From positions 1-27,618 of the forward strand of contig JAGGUS010000174.1 of the NCBI GenBank assembly GCA_021158375.1: DNA of 27,618 nt. Reading direction: 5' to 3'. Within the stretch, counting starts at the first letter, position 1; every line of letters starts with the position of its first letter. The position numbers and the translations under genes are program-made. The notes beneath the pieces are model-generated. The model was not told where the DNA came from, searched no databases, and was given only the letters and a program-made list of their open reading frames with translations. Positions 15,223 to 22,829 of the stretch are shown here, piece by piece. Source of the stretch: Thermoprotei archaeon. GTDB taxonomy: Archaea; Thermoproteota; Thermoprotei; QMSL01; B3-G16.

Positions 15223-16233
15223 TTACTTGCTCTTTGTCCCTTCTTCTAATCGTGTTAATATTCTAGGATAGAATTCTTCGAAAGATAAATCGCTATCTAA
15301 ATATTCTTTAAGAGCTTCGTAAAATATCCATATGTACTTGAAGCCCACGCGCTCCTGGTTCTTTAAGTAAGAAATGACTTTCTCTTCAGGAGCTTTGTCA
15401 TAAAGAGTCATGAGGAGGGCCTCAGTAGCCCTTATTATATGCTCGTTTAAGGCTATTTCCCAAGTTCCGTAAGCCAATCGCATCATCTGCTCCTTTATGT
15501 CACTGAAGAGATAGGCGTATTTGCCCACAAGCTCCTTATATTTCTCTGTTATAGAGTTAACGAAAAGATGCATGAATTCGTGCCTTAGGAGATGCCTTAA
15601 ATGGAAATCTATTCTTCCGAAAAAGGGAAAGCCATTAGATATCTTCCAGGGACCAATGAAGGTGAACATCGAATCATCTAACATATAACCGTACCCGATA
15701 GTTTCGCGAAATAATGGAGCGAGTATCACATAGGCCTTATATCGAAGCTCGCCAGCTCTGAAGAACTCCCTTAGTTGTTGCAGGATCTTCCTGATCTCAT
15801 TCACCCTTATCTCAGATCTGGTCACTACTTCCCTGTAAAAATCACCTTGACTTTCCCAGAACCCTAAGAAATTCGACTCGTTGACAAATCCCCTGAGTTC
15901 TTTTACGAACTTTTTAAGTATGTTCTCGCCACCAGCTCTTCTGATATGATAATTCGAAAATTTCTTAATTACTCTAAGATCAGGAGGCTCCGAGAGGTGC
16001 ATAACGAAGCCTACGGGGGCATCATAAGTAAATCCTGTACTCACAAGTTTTTGACAAATCTTGATAGCTTGATGGTTTCTATAAGGACTGAACCATTCGA
16101 GGACGGCTCTCTTATATGGATAGAAGAACGAGTCCTCAATGACCATTCCATGAAGTTTCCACGATGTGAAAAGCTGGATTATCGACAAGAGCTCAATTCT
16201 ACTATCAACTTTAACATAGATATTATCCATCAT
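15223..16233 (-). CDS. DUF4932-type putative zinc metalloprotease
   Basis: The 336-residue protein has no signal peptide or membrane helix. The key segment is HLRHLLRHEFMHLFVNSITE, an H-E-x-x-H zinc motif (H218, E219, H222) flanked as in DUF4932 proteins, which have the form H-E-F-x-H. About 40 residues later WEIALNEHIIRATEALL gives N-E-H (E264), a candidate third zinc ligand of gluzincin type. The N-terminal 200 residues (KVDSRIELLSIIQLFTSW, then YRNHQAIKICQKL) also resemble that family, which has no assigned function. The ATG at 16233 is directly followed by a second ATG; a TATA-like sequence lies about 35 bases upstream. It is transcribed in the same direction as its two neighbours but separated by more than 300 bases on each side, so it is probably a separate transcript. 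Confidence 0.75.
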   Translation of the reverse strand: MMDNIYVKVDSRIELLSIIQLFTSWKLHGMVIEDSFFYPYKRAVLEWFSPYRNHQAIKICQKLVSTGFTYDAPVGFVMHLSEPPDLRVIKKFSNYHIRRAGGENILKKFVKELRGFVNESNFLGFWESQGDFYREVVTRSEIRVNEIRKILQQLREFFRAGELRYKAYVILAPLFRETIGYGYMLDDSMFTFIGPWKISNGFPFFGRIDFHLRHLLRHEFMHLFVNSITEKYKELVGKYAYLFSDIKEQMMRLAYGTWEIALNEHIIRATEALLMTLYDKAPEEKVISYLKNQERVGFKYIWIFYEALKEYLDSDLSFEEFYPRILTRLEEGTKSK

Positions 16234-16553
16234 ATATTCTCGTAGCAGTTCTAATATTGTTAAGTTTAATAAACATTATGTTCCTCAACATGAAATGCTT
16301 CCAAGACTTCTCTATGTGAAAGCTGTCGAGGCTTAGGAGACAATCTTGAAATCATAAGGTGCAGTACTTCAAAGTGAAGGTTACAATATGCTACTGATAT
16401 TAAGCTTTTAATCTTACTTGACATCTAACCAGGTCATCTCCTCAACATACTAGGAAATACTTTGGTGAGATATGGTGAGATAGAAGGGTCTGAAAGAAGA
16501 ATGTCGTGCCGTCTAGCTAGTACTTCGGTGTTCTTCAATTTAAATTATGACTC
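16234..16553. other. Intergenic region with the promoter of the DUF4932 gene
   Basis: On the minus strand the TATA-like tttattaaac (16264-16273) is about 35 bases before the ATG at 16233. The perfect 10-base direct repeat tggtgagata occurs twice in tandem around 16463-16482. Nothing else in the region looks coding on either strand. Confidence 0.45.
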
Positions 16554-18050
16554 TTAAGAGAGGTGTATGTAGATTTTAGCTCGAGGATCCTCTTTCTCTA
16601 GCTTAAATGAGACTATTCTGTGGTATCCGTCCAGCCCTATAACATTCTTACCCTTCTTAATCCTATATTGTTCTTCCTCAGCTTGACAAGCAGGTAGTGA
16701 GAGGTCGTATTCATACACTTTTAGCATGTTTTCTTTGGTGGAGCTAATTATGAGTATGGGATTATCATAGCCCCAGAGTGGTATGCCTCCCCATGCTGAA
16801 GAGCCAATCATGCTCCCAGGTATTACAAAGCTTACAGGCGGAGGAGGAGAATAGAGGAGTGCCGAAGTGCTAACCACTAATATGTCTCTATGCCCCACAT
16901 CTATGGGGCTCGCATCTAAGGCCATGAGATTGGCTGTATCCGTTGTACCCAGAAGCACTTTATCTCCAACCTTCTCTATAGAGGTTACCCTAGCGCCTAA
17001 GGCACCAACTATCCGAGCCATAGGCGGCGTTATATAGACTAAAACTGTTGGGCCTACGGTAGTATTGAGGGTCTTAAGGAGTTCCTTCTCCCAAGGATTT
17101 CTCGCATGTACAATACCGTGTGTGAAGGAATTAAATGCTGTAAGAATTCCTCCGCCTAATGGTAGTGCAACGGTTCTTGTAGGGGAATAACCTGACTTAA
17201 CGAAATCAAAGAGCCTTATGAACCTAAGTGGCTCCACGCTAGGATCAACAGGATTTCCCACAAGCACACCTCCCTTTACGAACATAAAGAACCTAGCATA
17301 TGCCGAGCTTGCACAACCGGATAGTGGTTGTTCCGTACCATGTCCGTCCACACTTATTTTAGCATAATCGTCTATCAATCTCTTAGTCCATTTACCTGTC
17401 ACCATGTCCATACATTGAATACCTTCAACTCCCTTGCTCCAGTCTCTCATGATATCGAAACATACATAGTCTAGGTATGTGCTACCCTTTAGCCCTGGAT
17501 CCTCGCTCAGCTTTTCCTCCTTTCCGCTCTTCCTATCTAGAGCGTAAATCCCTAGGTGTTCGTGCCCATCAGCTCTAGCTATTATGAGCCTATCATCCAC
17601 GGGATTGTATACTATCTCCGAGACCTCACCTGCCCACTTCTCCTCATGCTCTATCGTATCCTTCCATAATAATTGTACTTCATCTTCGAGTATATCATAT
17701 ACATGTACATGGCTAAACTTGTTGTAAAAGAGAATAATTCCTCCATGATCTTTCCTTCCACCATAAATGGCAGGTGCATGAACCCATCCACCAAAATAAA
17801 TCTTGTCATCAACAACCTCGACTGCACTATACGTATCTCCACCTGATCTAGGACCAGGACCTTTGCCTACGTGTTCAAATCTGTAGACTTTCTCGCGATC
17901 ATCTCTGATGAAGTGGGCCTCGGCTTCGAATGCCAGTGTGAAGTAAAGCACTCCCTTATGGTATCTAAGCCCGAAGATTCCTCCTGAACCCCATTCTGGG
18001 CCATAGCGTGGAGGGAACCTGTATAATTTTTCGTATACGGACATATCCAT
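16554..18050 (-). CDS. DUF2139-type beta-propeller protein (crenarchaeal)
   Basis: The 498-residue soluble protein has no signal peptide. Repeating four-strand units are visible: GGIFGLRYHKGVLYFTLAFE, DTYSAVEVVDDKIYFGGWVH, VSEIVYNPVDDRLIIARADG, VTSIEKVGDKVLLGTTDTAN. Each ends with a D/G-x-hydrophobic strand, as in beta-propellers. The overall sequence, with GKGPGPRSGGDTYSAVEVVD and NPILIISSTKENMLKVYEYD, fits the crenarchaeal DUF2139 family as I know it; no activity is assigned. Many His, Asp and Trp residues in the loops could form a ligand site on the propeller face. A TATA box lies about 30 bases upstream, so it is probably leaderless and its own transcript. The family name is from memory; the propeller fold is inferred from repeats. 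Confidence 0.65.
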   Translation of the reverse strand: MDMSVYEKLYRFPPRYGPEWGSGGIFGLRYHKGVLYFTLAFEAEAHFIRDDREKVYRFEHVGKGPGPRSGGDTYSAVEVVDDKIYFGGWVHAPAIYGGRKDHGGIILFYNKFSHVHVYDILEDEVQLLWKDTIEHEEKWAGEVSEIVYNPVDDRLIIARADGHEHLGIYALDRKSGKEEKLSEDPGLKGSTYLDYVCFDIMRDWSKGVEGIQCMDMVTGKWTKRLIDDYAKISVDGHGTEQPLSGCASSAYARFFMFVKGGVLVGNPVDPSVEPLRFIRLFDFVKSGYSPTRTVALPLGGGILTAFNSFTHGIVHARNPWEKELLKTLNTTVGPTVLVYITPPMARIVGALGARVTSIEKVGDKVLLGTTDTANLMALDASPIDVGHRDILVVSTSALLYSPPPPVSFVIPGSMIGSSAWGGIPLWGYDNPILIISSTKENMLKVYEYDLSLPACQAEEEQYRIKKGKNVIGLDGYHRIVSFKLEKEDPRAKIYIHLS

Positions 18051-18075
18051 CAGCAGAATTAAGGAAATTTACTGA

Positions 18076-18085
18076 GATTATAAAA
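18076..18085 (-). promoter_or_regulatory. TATA box of the DUF2139-type gene
   Basis: On the minus strand ttttataatc is centred about 30 bases before the ATG at 18050, the distance expected for an almost leaderless archaeal mRNA. It lies between the start codon and the stop codon of the small ORF upstream, so the two genes need not be cotranscribed. Confidence 0.5.
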
Positions 18086-18096
18086 TTTTCTATTTA

Positions 18097-18324
18097 TTAA
18101 ATCATAAAGTCAAACACTTTACACTCCATATCACATCTGAAAATCTCTACATAGGCATCTACCTCTTGCTCTTCATTTACATAGTGCTTTATCTTTATTG
18201 ATAGTATTGCCACTTCATGCACTTTGATTTCGATGAGTGAGATTACCTTGTTTTTAATGTTTCCTCTAGTAAGGGGAACCTTTACTTTGTTAAAACAGAC
18301 ATCTACTCCACTACATCTACGCAC
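18097..18324 (-). CDS. Small Cys-containing hypothetical ORF
   Basis: The 75-codon frame starts at GTG 18324 (MRRCSGVDVCFNKVKVPLTR) and ends CDMECKVFDFMI. The middle, ISLIEIKVHEVAILSIKIKH then EEQEVDAYVEIFRCDMECKV, alternates hydrophobic and polar residues like beta strands, and four cysteines are paired near the ends. No ribosome site is evident and the start is arbitrary. Decayed DNA lies upstream. It may be a real small protein or the last open piece of a dead gene; no family is recognised. Confidence 0.35.
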   Translation of the reverse strand: MRRCSGVDVCFNKVKVPLTRGNIKNKVISLIEIKVHEVAILSIKIKHYVNEEQEVDAYVEIFRCDMECKVFDFMI

Positions 18325-18373
18325 ATTTCGATAACACTCTCATAGCTAAGGGATAAGGGATGATGAAGGCGAG

Positions 18374-18554
18374 TTAGCTTAGGATAAGTTCGATGTTATA
18401 AGGTATGCTGAAAAATGATCTGTTGCATATCACTTTAGGCTAAGGTATAGCTTGCCTAGCACTGTCTAGATGACCAAAGTACTCCCTTTGGTACATCGTC
18501 TGAGATTATAGCCATCAATTCTACCTCTCCTTGTTCATTGTAGAGTATAACATG
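18374..18554 (-). pseudogene. Possible C-terminal scrap of a molybdopterin oxidoreductase
   Basis: On the minus strand HVILYNEQGEVELMAIISDD then VPKGVLWSSRQC and a stop resembles the C-terminal molybdopterin-dinucleotide-binding domain, where G-E-V-x-x-x-A-x-(V/I)-(S/T)-D-x-V-P-x-G-V-(V/L)-W is a common run. After frame changes PYNIELILS follows before TAA 18374-18376, reminiscent of the domain's last strand (YNxxLV). Frameshifts and stops show it is dead. The match is short and recalled from the family pattern only. Confidence 0.4.
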
Positions 18555-18712
18555 ACCTTAACAAGTATTGATTTATGCACTACTACTAATCATTACGCTA
18601 ACGATAACTATAGCTAAGAAAACGAATCTCAAAGACATGTGTTAGTCTAGCTAAATATAAGAGGAGTGATTATATTTAAATGTGAGTGATACATCATCGG
18701 AGGACATCAATA

Positions 18713-19270
18713 ATGACTACCTACGTAACAATGATTCCTAGGAAGTTCATCCTTGAGTCCGGAGATACAGTTACGCTTAAGGCTATCGACGTAGAGGAGA
18801 AGTTAGTAAAAGATACGATTTTTAAACTTTGGGTTCCAGATGTCGAGGCTATTTGTAAATACCTTATTAAAAAGCAGGGTTTCGAACATGTTGCCTCCAC
18901 CATTCCAAAAGGCGAGAGGTACAGTTTAAGAAAGGCATTAAGTGATGTGTGGGAACTTCACCTAAGGCTTTACGATAATGGATTCATTGACGCCGAAGTC
19001 GAGGTTAGGAGAGAATATCTTGAACATCTCAATAAGAGGCTTAATGTAGTGTATGAGGCTTTTGAATTCTATAGGGGACTCTACGACAAGCTACACATAT
19101 TTTACGCGCCAGCAAGGGAATGGATTGTTAAAATTATAGATCACTTCCACGTCAAGCTACGCGAGCCAGATACTTTAACCCCCTGGAAGCCAATAGTCAT
19201 AGGCATCGTTGTAGCAGGCATACTCTCATATGCATTACTAAAACTTACAAGAGGGGGTAGAAGCCTTTAA
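18713..19270 (+). CDS. Tail-anchored hypothetical membrane protein
   Basis: The 185-residue protein starts at ATG 18713, chosen because GGAGG lies nine bases before it; an in-frame GTG at 18686 would add MIHHRRTSI and put the ribosome site inside the gene. The N-terminus MTTYVTMIPRKFILESGDTV then LKAIDVEEKLVKDTIFKLWV looks like beta strands. The middle (VWELHLRLYDNGFIDAEVEV, then YLEHLNKRLNVVYEAFEFYR) is helical. A single C-terminal helix, PIVIGIVVAGILSYALLKLT, with RGGRSL behind it would anchor the protein in the membrane. The family is not recognised. The IS607 element lies immediately downstream but did not interrupt the frame. Confidence 0.6.
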   Translation: MTTYVTMIPRKFILESGDTVTLKAIDVEEKLVKDTIFKLWVPDVEAICKYLIKKQGFEHVASTIPKGERYSLRKALSDVWELHLRLYDNGFIDAEVEVRREYLEHLNKRLNVVYEAFEFYRGLYDKLHIFYAPAREWIVKIIDHFHVKLREPDTLTPWKPIVIGIVVAGILSYALLKLTRGGRSL

Positions 19271-19309
19271 ATATTTCAAAGTGTATCATACTGTATCGGA
19301 GAATAGCAG

Positions 19310-19948
19310 ATAACAGAAAGACTACTACCGCCAAGGGAGGCGTGTAGGCGTCTCGGGATTAGCTTCATTACTTTGAAGAGATGGATTTACTCAGGTAAGA
19401 TTCGTGCTGTTAGGACTCCTACTGGTAGATGGATGATACCAGAAAGCGAGATTGAAAGGATTATAAGCGGAAAAGAGGAAGCAAGGGAGGTAAGAGCAAT
19501 CATTTATGCTCGTGTCAGTTCTTCAGACCAAAAGGGAGACCTTGATAGACAGATAGAGCACCTGACACAGTATTGCTCAGCGAAAGGATATAGAGTAGTT
19601 GATGTTCTAAGTGACGTAGCCAGCGGGTTGAAGGCCAACCGTAGAGGTTTGATGAAGCTCTTCAACTACGTGGTAAATAAACAAGTAGACGTAGTAGTTA
19701 TCACATACAAGGATAGACTTACGAGATTTGGTTTTGAGTATTTAGAATACTTCTTCAAACAGTATGGTGTAAGGATAGAGGTTGTCTATGGTGAGGAGCC
19801 TAAAGATGCTTATCAAGAGTTAGTTGAAGATTTGTTAGCAATAGTTACCTCCTTCGCTGGTAAGTTATATGGTATGAGGAGTCATAAGAAAAAGAGGCTT
19901 GTTCAAGGCTTCAAGAAGCTTCTAGGAGAGGTTGAGAAGAATGGCTAG
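19310..19948 (+). CDS. tnpA: IS607 TnpA serine recombinase, HTH N-terminus encoded before any standard start codon
   Basis: The protein has a MerR-like DNA-binding N-terminus, ERLLPPREACRRLGISFITL then KRWIYSGKIRAVRTPTGRW, followed by the serine-recombinase domain: VRAIIYARVSSSDQKGDLDR with the nucleophilic Ser, VVDVLSDVASGLKANRRGLM and VVITYKDRLTRFGFEYLEYF. The first TTG in frame (19373) lies in the middle of the HTH, between its two helices, so a start there would give a truncated binding domain. The frame is open back to a TAG at 19304. The only codon that gives a normal-length N-terminus is ATA 19310, with GGAG eight bases before it. Either AUA is used, or an ATG mutated to ATA and the gene is weakened. 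TnpB overlaps the 3' end by eight bases. Confidence 0.85.
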   Translation: MTERLLPPREACRRLGISFITLKRWIYSGKIRAVRTPTGRWMIPESEIERIISGKEEAREVRAIIYARVSSSDQKGDLDRQIEHLTQYCSAKGYRVVDVLSDVASGLKANRRGLMKLFNYVVNKQVDVVVITYKDRLTRFGFEYLEYFFKQYGVRIEVVYGEEPKDAYQELVEDLLAIVTSFAGKLYGMRSHKKKRLVQGFKKLLGEVEKNG

Positions 19949-21239
19949 AGTAACAAGGACTGTTATAGTGAGGAGCGTAAAGTTACCAAGAAAGGTGTTT
20001 AGGCTTTTCGTCGAGCTTGAGGGGATGTACCGAAACATGGTTGAGCAACTAACTATGTATGCTGTTAGAAATAGGGCTAAGAGCTTCACTAGGCTTAAGG
20101 CTTTGAAGTATCGTGAAATGAGGAACTTATATCCTCAACTACCATCACACTATGTCTATACTGCTTGCCAAGACGCTAGTACTAGAGCCAAGAGCTTTCT
20201 CAAACTAAAGAAGCTGGGCTTAGCCGAAAGAGAATATCCCGAGATTAGGAGCGTTAGTATCTGGCTTGATGACCACCTATGGAAACCTAGTGGATTAATC
20301 TCCATTAGGATAGCAACTCATAAAGGATGGGTAACAGTAGAGTTCAAGCCTCATAAACAGTACTGGAGATACATTAACAGGGGATGGATGTTAGCGTCCG
20401 AAGCTAAAATTAAGCTTGATAAGAGGAATAGACAGTTCATAATCTATCTAACCTTCGTCAAAGAGGTTGAGGAGTATAAACCCAAAGGGTACTTAGCTGT
20501 TGATGTTAATGAGAACAACGTTACCATGTTAGTTGATGATATTGCTTACCTCTTTGAGACTAATACCGGGAAGCTGGTCTTGGGTTACTACTACCGTAAG
20601 AAGAGTATTCAGGAGAGGTACGATAAGCTCTATGGTAAGAAGTCAAGGATTAAACGAAAGATTATGAGAAGGCTTAAGGAGAGGATGAAGAAGCAAGACA
20701 TTAAGTGGAAGATAGCAAACCTAATCGTCAAGGTTGCTTACGAGAAACGAAATGCTATTGTTCTTGAGAAGTTGGGTAAGAAATCAGCCAACAATATGAT
20801 TAAGAGAATAAGGGATAGACAACTAAGGCACAGGATTTTCCAAGCATCATTCAGAGGTAACCAGAAAGCAATAGAGGAAAAAGCGAAAGAGTATGGTGTG
20901 CCAGTAATCTACGTTAATCCCAAGAACACTTCCAGGCTCTGTCCAGTACATAATGCTCCAATAATCTACAGTAGTGGGTCTAGAATGGGTAAGTGCAGTA
21001 AAGGTGGAGAAATATGGCACCGTGATGTAGTTGCATGCTGGAACCTCCTCCTCAAAGCCCTACGGGGTGATGGGGGCAATGCTCCAAGCCCCGTAGGGTC
21101 AGTCCTAGATGGGAGCCCCGTGCCGTTGGGCTCGACCGCCACCCATGACCCCATAGGAATATCCAAATCCCTATGGGCGAGGTGGAAGTCCCTACCGCAG
21201 ATACAATCTGATACAATTCTAAATAAAATGAGACGGTAG
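19941..21239 (+). CDS. tnpB: TnpB RNA-guided nuclease of the IS607 element
   Basis: The 432-residue protein starts at ATG 19941 (MARVTRTVIVRSVKLPRKVF), with ggagagg about eleven bases upstream; the in-frame TTG 19932 is too close to that site. The wedge and REC part is followed by the RuvC-I motif YLAVDVNENNVTMLVDD, RuvC-II NAIVLEKLGKKS, the zinc-ribbon segment RLCPVHNAPIIYSSGSRMGK and CSKGGEIWHRDVVACWNLLL with the RuvC-III Asp. Thus all three catalytic acids are present. The ribbon has C-x-x-H and C-x-x-G instead of two C-x-x-C, as I recall for some archaeal IS607 TnpBs. By family knowledge TnpB cuts DNA guided by an omega RNA from the element's 3' end. The Pro/Gly-rich tail after residue 370 overlaps that RNA. 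Confidence 0.9.
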   Translation: MARVTRTVIVRSVKLPRKVFRLFVELEGMYRNMVEQLTMYAVRNRAKSFTRLKALKYREMRNLYPQLPSHYVYTACQDASTRAKSFLKLKKLGLAEREYPEIRSVSIWLDDHLWKPSGLISIRIATHKGWVTVEFKPHKQYWRYINRGWMLASEAKIKLDKRNRQFIIYLTFVKEVEEYKPKGYLAVDVNENNVTMLVDDIAYLFETNTGKLVLGYYYRKKSIQERYDKLYGKKSRIKRKIMRRLKERMKKQDIKWKIANLIVKVAYEKRNAIVLEKLGKKSANNMIKRIRDRQLRHRIFQASFRGNQKAIEEKAKEYGVPVIYVNPKNTSRLCPVHNAPIIYSSGSRMGKCSKGGEIWHRDVVACWNLLLKALRGDGGNAPSPVGSVLDGSPVPLGSTATHDPIGISKSLWARWKSLPQIQSDTILNKMRR

Positions 21240-21241
21240 GG
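21058..21241 (+). ncRNA. Candidate omega RNA scaffold at the 3' end of the IS607 element
   Basis: This stretch is GC-rich in an AT-rich genome and packed with hairpins. There is a perfect 10-bp stem ccctacgggg/ccccgtaggg (21058-21067, 21089-21098). Nested atggg/cccat and agccc/gggct pairs lie around 21108-21145, a 7-bp stem cccatag/ctatggg at 21150-21156 and 21171-21177, and the closing ccctaccg/cggtaggg pair at 21190-21241. It overlaps the 3' end of tnpB and runs to the element border, where omega RNAs of TnpB systems are made. The guide would be the sequence just outside the right end. No expression evidence exists here. Confidence 0.45.
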
Positions 21242-21255
21242 ATAAACGGTGGGCA

Positions 21256-21645
21256 GTGAATCCACGTATTAAAGTAGAGGAGTTAAAGAGGAGGTTCCGG
21301 GAAGCTCTAGAGTACATTAGTAAGGGAGACGCTGTACAAGCCGCTGAAAAGCTCTATAAAGTTGCTGAAAACAGCGTGAAAATACTATCTGAAATCAATA
21401 GACTACCAGAGTATGAAGTAGCTAGAAAACAGGGGACTTGGTGGACCAAGTTGCTAAACAGGGCAGCTAGAAGACTCAGGGATATTTATGGAGAAGAGAT
21501 AATAGATGCTTGGACCACCGCATACAAGTTCCATCAAATGGGGTTTCATGAAGAGCAACTTACTGCGGAGGAGATACTGAAAGAAGCGTATAAGGTAGAA
21601 GGTTTGATAAGAATAGTGGAGAGGGAAGTAGAGGAGAGAGGTTAA
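21256..21645 (+). CDS. PaREP1-family protein
   Basis: The 129-residue helical protein fits the archaeal PaREP1 family: DAVQAAEKLYKVAENSVKIL, then WWTKLLNRAARRLRDIYGEE, and the characteristic WTTAYKFHQMGFHEEQLTAE. PaREP1 proteins are multicopy in crenarchaea and are distantly HEPN-like; no function is proven. The start is GTG 21256 (MNPRIKVEELKRRFREALEY), with ggtggg about seven bases before it. It begins 15 bases after the IS607 right end. Its 3' end abuts the broken end of a penicillin acylase gene on the other strand, so it probably arrived with the rearrangement that cut that gene. Confidence 0.8.
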   Translation: MNPRIKVEELKRRFREALEYISKGDAVQAAEKLYKVAENSVKILSEINRLPEYEVARKQGTWWTKLLNRAARRLRDIYGEEIIDAWTTAYKFHQMGFHEEQLTAEEILKEAYKVEGLIRIVEREVEERG

Positions 21646-21697
21646 CATGATGAAAAGACTTCCTTCTTGGTTCTTTATTTTCTGAAAGGCAGAGAGG

Positions 21698-22423
21698 AAA
21701 GGGTATGCCATAAAAAGTAGCTCCATAGACATTTAAATTGCCGCCCATTAAGTGTGCCTCATACCATCTATGCATACCAGTCCATGGGAGGTGAGGATCC
21801 GCTAGGAGGATTACCGAACCATCCACAGTCCTAGATCTTCCTATAGCCCATTCATTACTTCCTTCAAGAGATGGTTCTACTCCAGATCCATTAAGCTCAT
21901 TCTCAGCCTCTCCTATACTTCTAGAAAGAACTATGTAGTATCCCCAGGCGATGATATCTTCTGGTCTTACTCTAAAATCTCGTATCCACTTAGGCAATTC
22001 ATCTTCATGCTCCTCTATATAGCGATTTATACCCCTAGCAAATGCACTAGCGAGCTTATAGACATGATCAGATATTTGATCCTTCCTATATTCATAAACG
22101 TGGTCAGGAATTTTAAGGGCCCTTATTTTATAGTCCATAGAAACATATTTCTCTCCAAGGAATTCTGATAGCCTACCAGTAGCTGTTAAATAGTCTATGA
22201 TCATATCTTCGAGGTGATCTTCTGCCTGAGCATAGCCAAAACCGTACATTACAGCTTCTTCGCTCTCCCCAACTACATGTGGTATACCATACTTGTCCCT
22301 ATAAATTATGACATCTTGTTCTCTCTTATTCATCATTATGAAGAATAGGGAAGAGCTAATTAAAAGCGTTATTAAAGCCATGATTATTGTTGTGCGAAAC
22401 TGCATGAAAATAAAGATCCACAT
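21698..22423 (-). pseudogene. Penicillin acylase family protein, 3' truncated
   Basis: The first 242 residues match the penicillin amidase (Ntn hydrolase) family. A membrane anchor TTIIMALITLLISSSLFFIM is followed by DVIIYRDKYGIPHVVGESEE, then GFGYAQAEDHLEDMIIDYLT, and SLEGSNEWAIGRSRTVDGSV. The Ser of G-S-N (S189) would be the new N-terminal nucleophile after self-cleavage, and ILLADPHLPWTGMHRWYEAH follows as usual. Family resemblance stops near FYGIPF (about 21698). The frame then runs on as unrelated sequence antisense to the PaREP1 gene until 21560. The remaining roughly 400-500 residues of the beta chain are gone, so the enzyme cannot be active. The 5' end and ATG 22423 are intact. Confidence 0.85.
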
Positions 22424-22554
22424 AATGCTTAATAGCTTAACGGTAACGGATAGATCTCTTAGAATTAAGAATAAAGAGTATAGGGTTATAATTTCATTAT
22501 TTTTACTAGTAAAGTTTTATGTATTAATAGTATCCTTATCCTGCTAGGGAGATA

Positions 22555-22829
22555 ATGGAAGAAGTTGTTAAGATTATGCGTAATTTCAAGTAACTATTCC
22601 CGTTTCTATCAGAGCTAAGGTGGGGATTAATGAGGACGATGTTGTCAAGAGAGTGTATGATGAACGAGAGGAGGTTATTAAGATAATTTCATTAAGGAGG
22701 AAGAGAAGGACGATTAGAATCGGTAGGAAAATTAGTATTGAAGAAATTGAAGAAGCTATCGAGGGAATGATGGATGAAGCTATATTTTGGTCTATGATAC
22801 AATCGAGGATAGTGAATATCATGCCTTAG
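22555..22829 (+). pseudogene. vapB: AbrB-type vapB antitoxin with a frameshift
   Basis: ATG 22555 reads MEEVVKIMRNFK and stops at TAA 22591-22593. One base away the frame continues VTIPVSIRAKVGINEDDVVK then VYDEREEVIKIISLRRKRRT and ISIEEIEEAIEGMMDEAIFW. Joined, this is a normal AbrB antitoxin (N-F-Q-V-T-I-P-x-x-I-R-x-K-x-G-I). The DNA-binding hairpin is split between the frames, so the gene is dead unless frameshifting occurs. The original end was probably near 22786; the frame now runs on into the vapC region. Confidence 0.8.

Larger units (their letters stand above)
19283..21241 (+). mobile_element. IS607-family insertion sequence, apparently complete
   Basis: The element carries a serine recombinase (tnpA) and TnpB. 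Its ends share a sequence in inverted orientation: gtatcatactgtatc at 19283-19297 on the left, and gatacaatctgatac at 21200-21214 on the right, whose complement matches the left copy at 13 of 15 bases. Each end site itself contains two gtatc half-sites. These are good candidates for the TnpA binding sites. An 8-bp inverted repeat ccctaccg/cggtaggg (21190-21197, 21234-21241) closes the right side. Exact borders are not fixed, since IS607 elements make no terminal inverted repeats of the usual kind and no target duplication. Confidence 0.75.

Noticed and set aside
17651..17842. Minus-strand open frame of 63 codons
   Set aside because: It is an alternative frame inside the DUF2139-type gene on the same strand.
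20936..21036. TnpB zinc ribbon with C-x-x-H and C-x-x-G taken as damage
   Set aside because: This form, with CSKGGEIWHRD, is as I recall usual in some archaeal IS607 TnpBs, so it was not called a defect.
20966..21265. 99-codon minus-strand frame opposite the end of tnpB
   Set aside because: It is a shadow of the GC-rich 3' end of tnpB.
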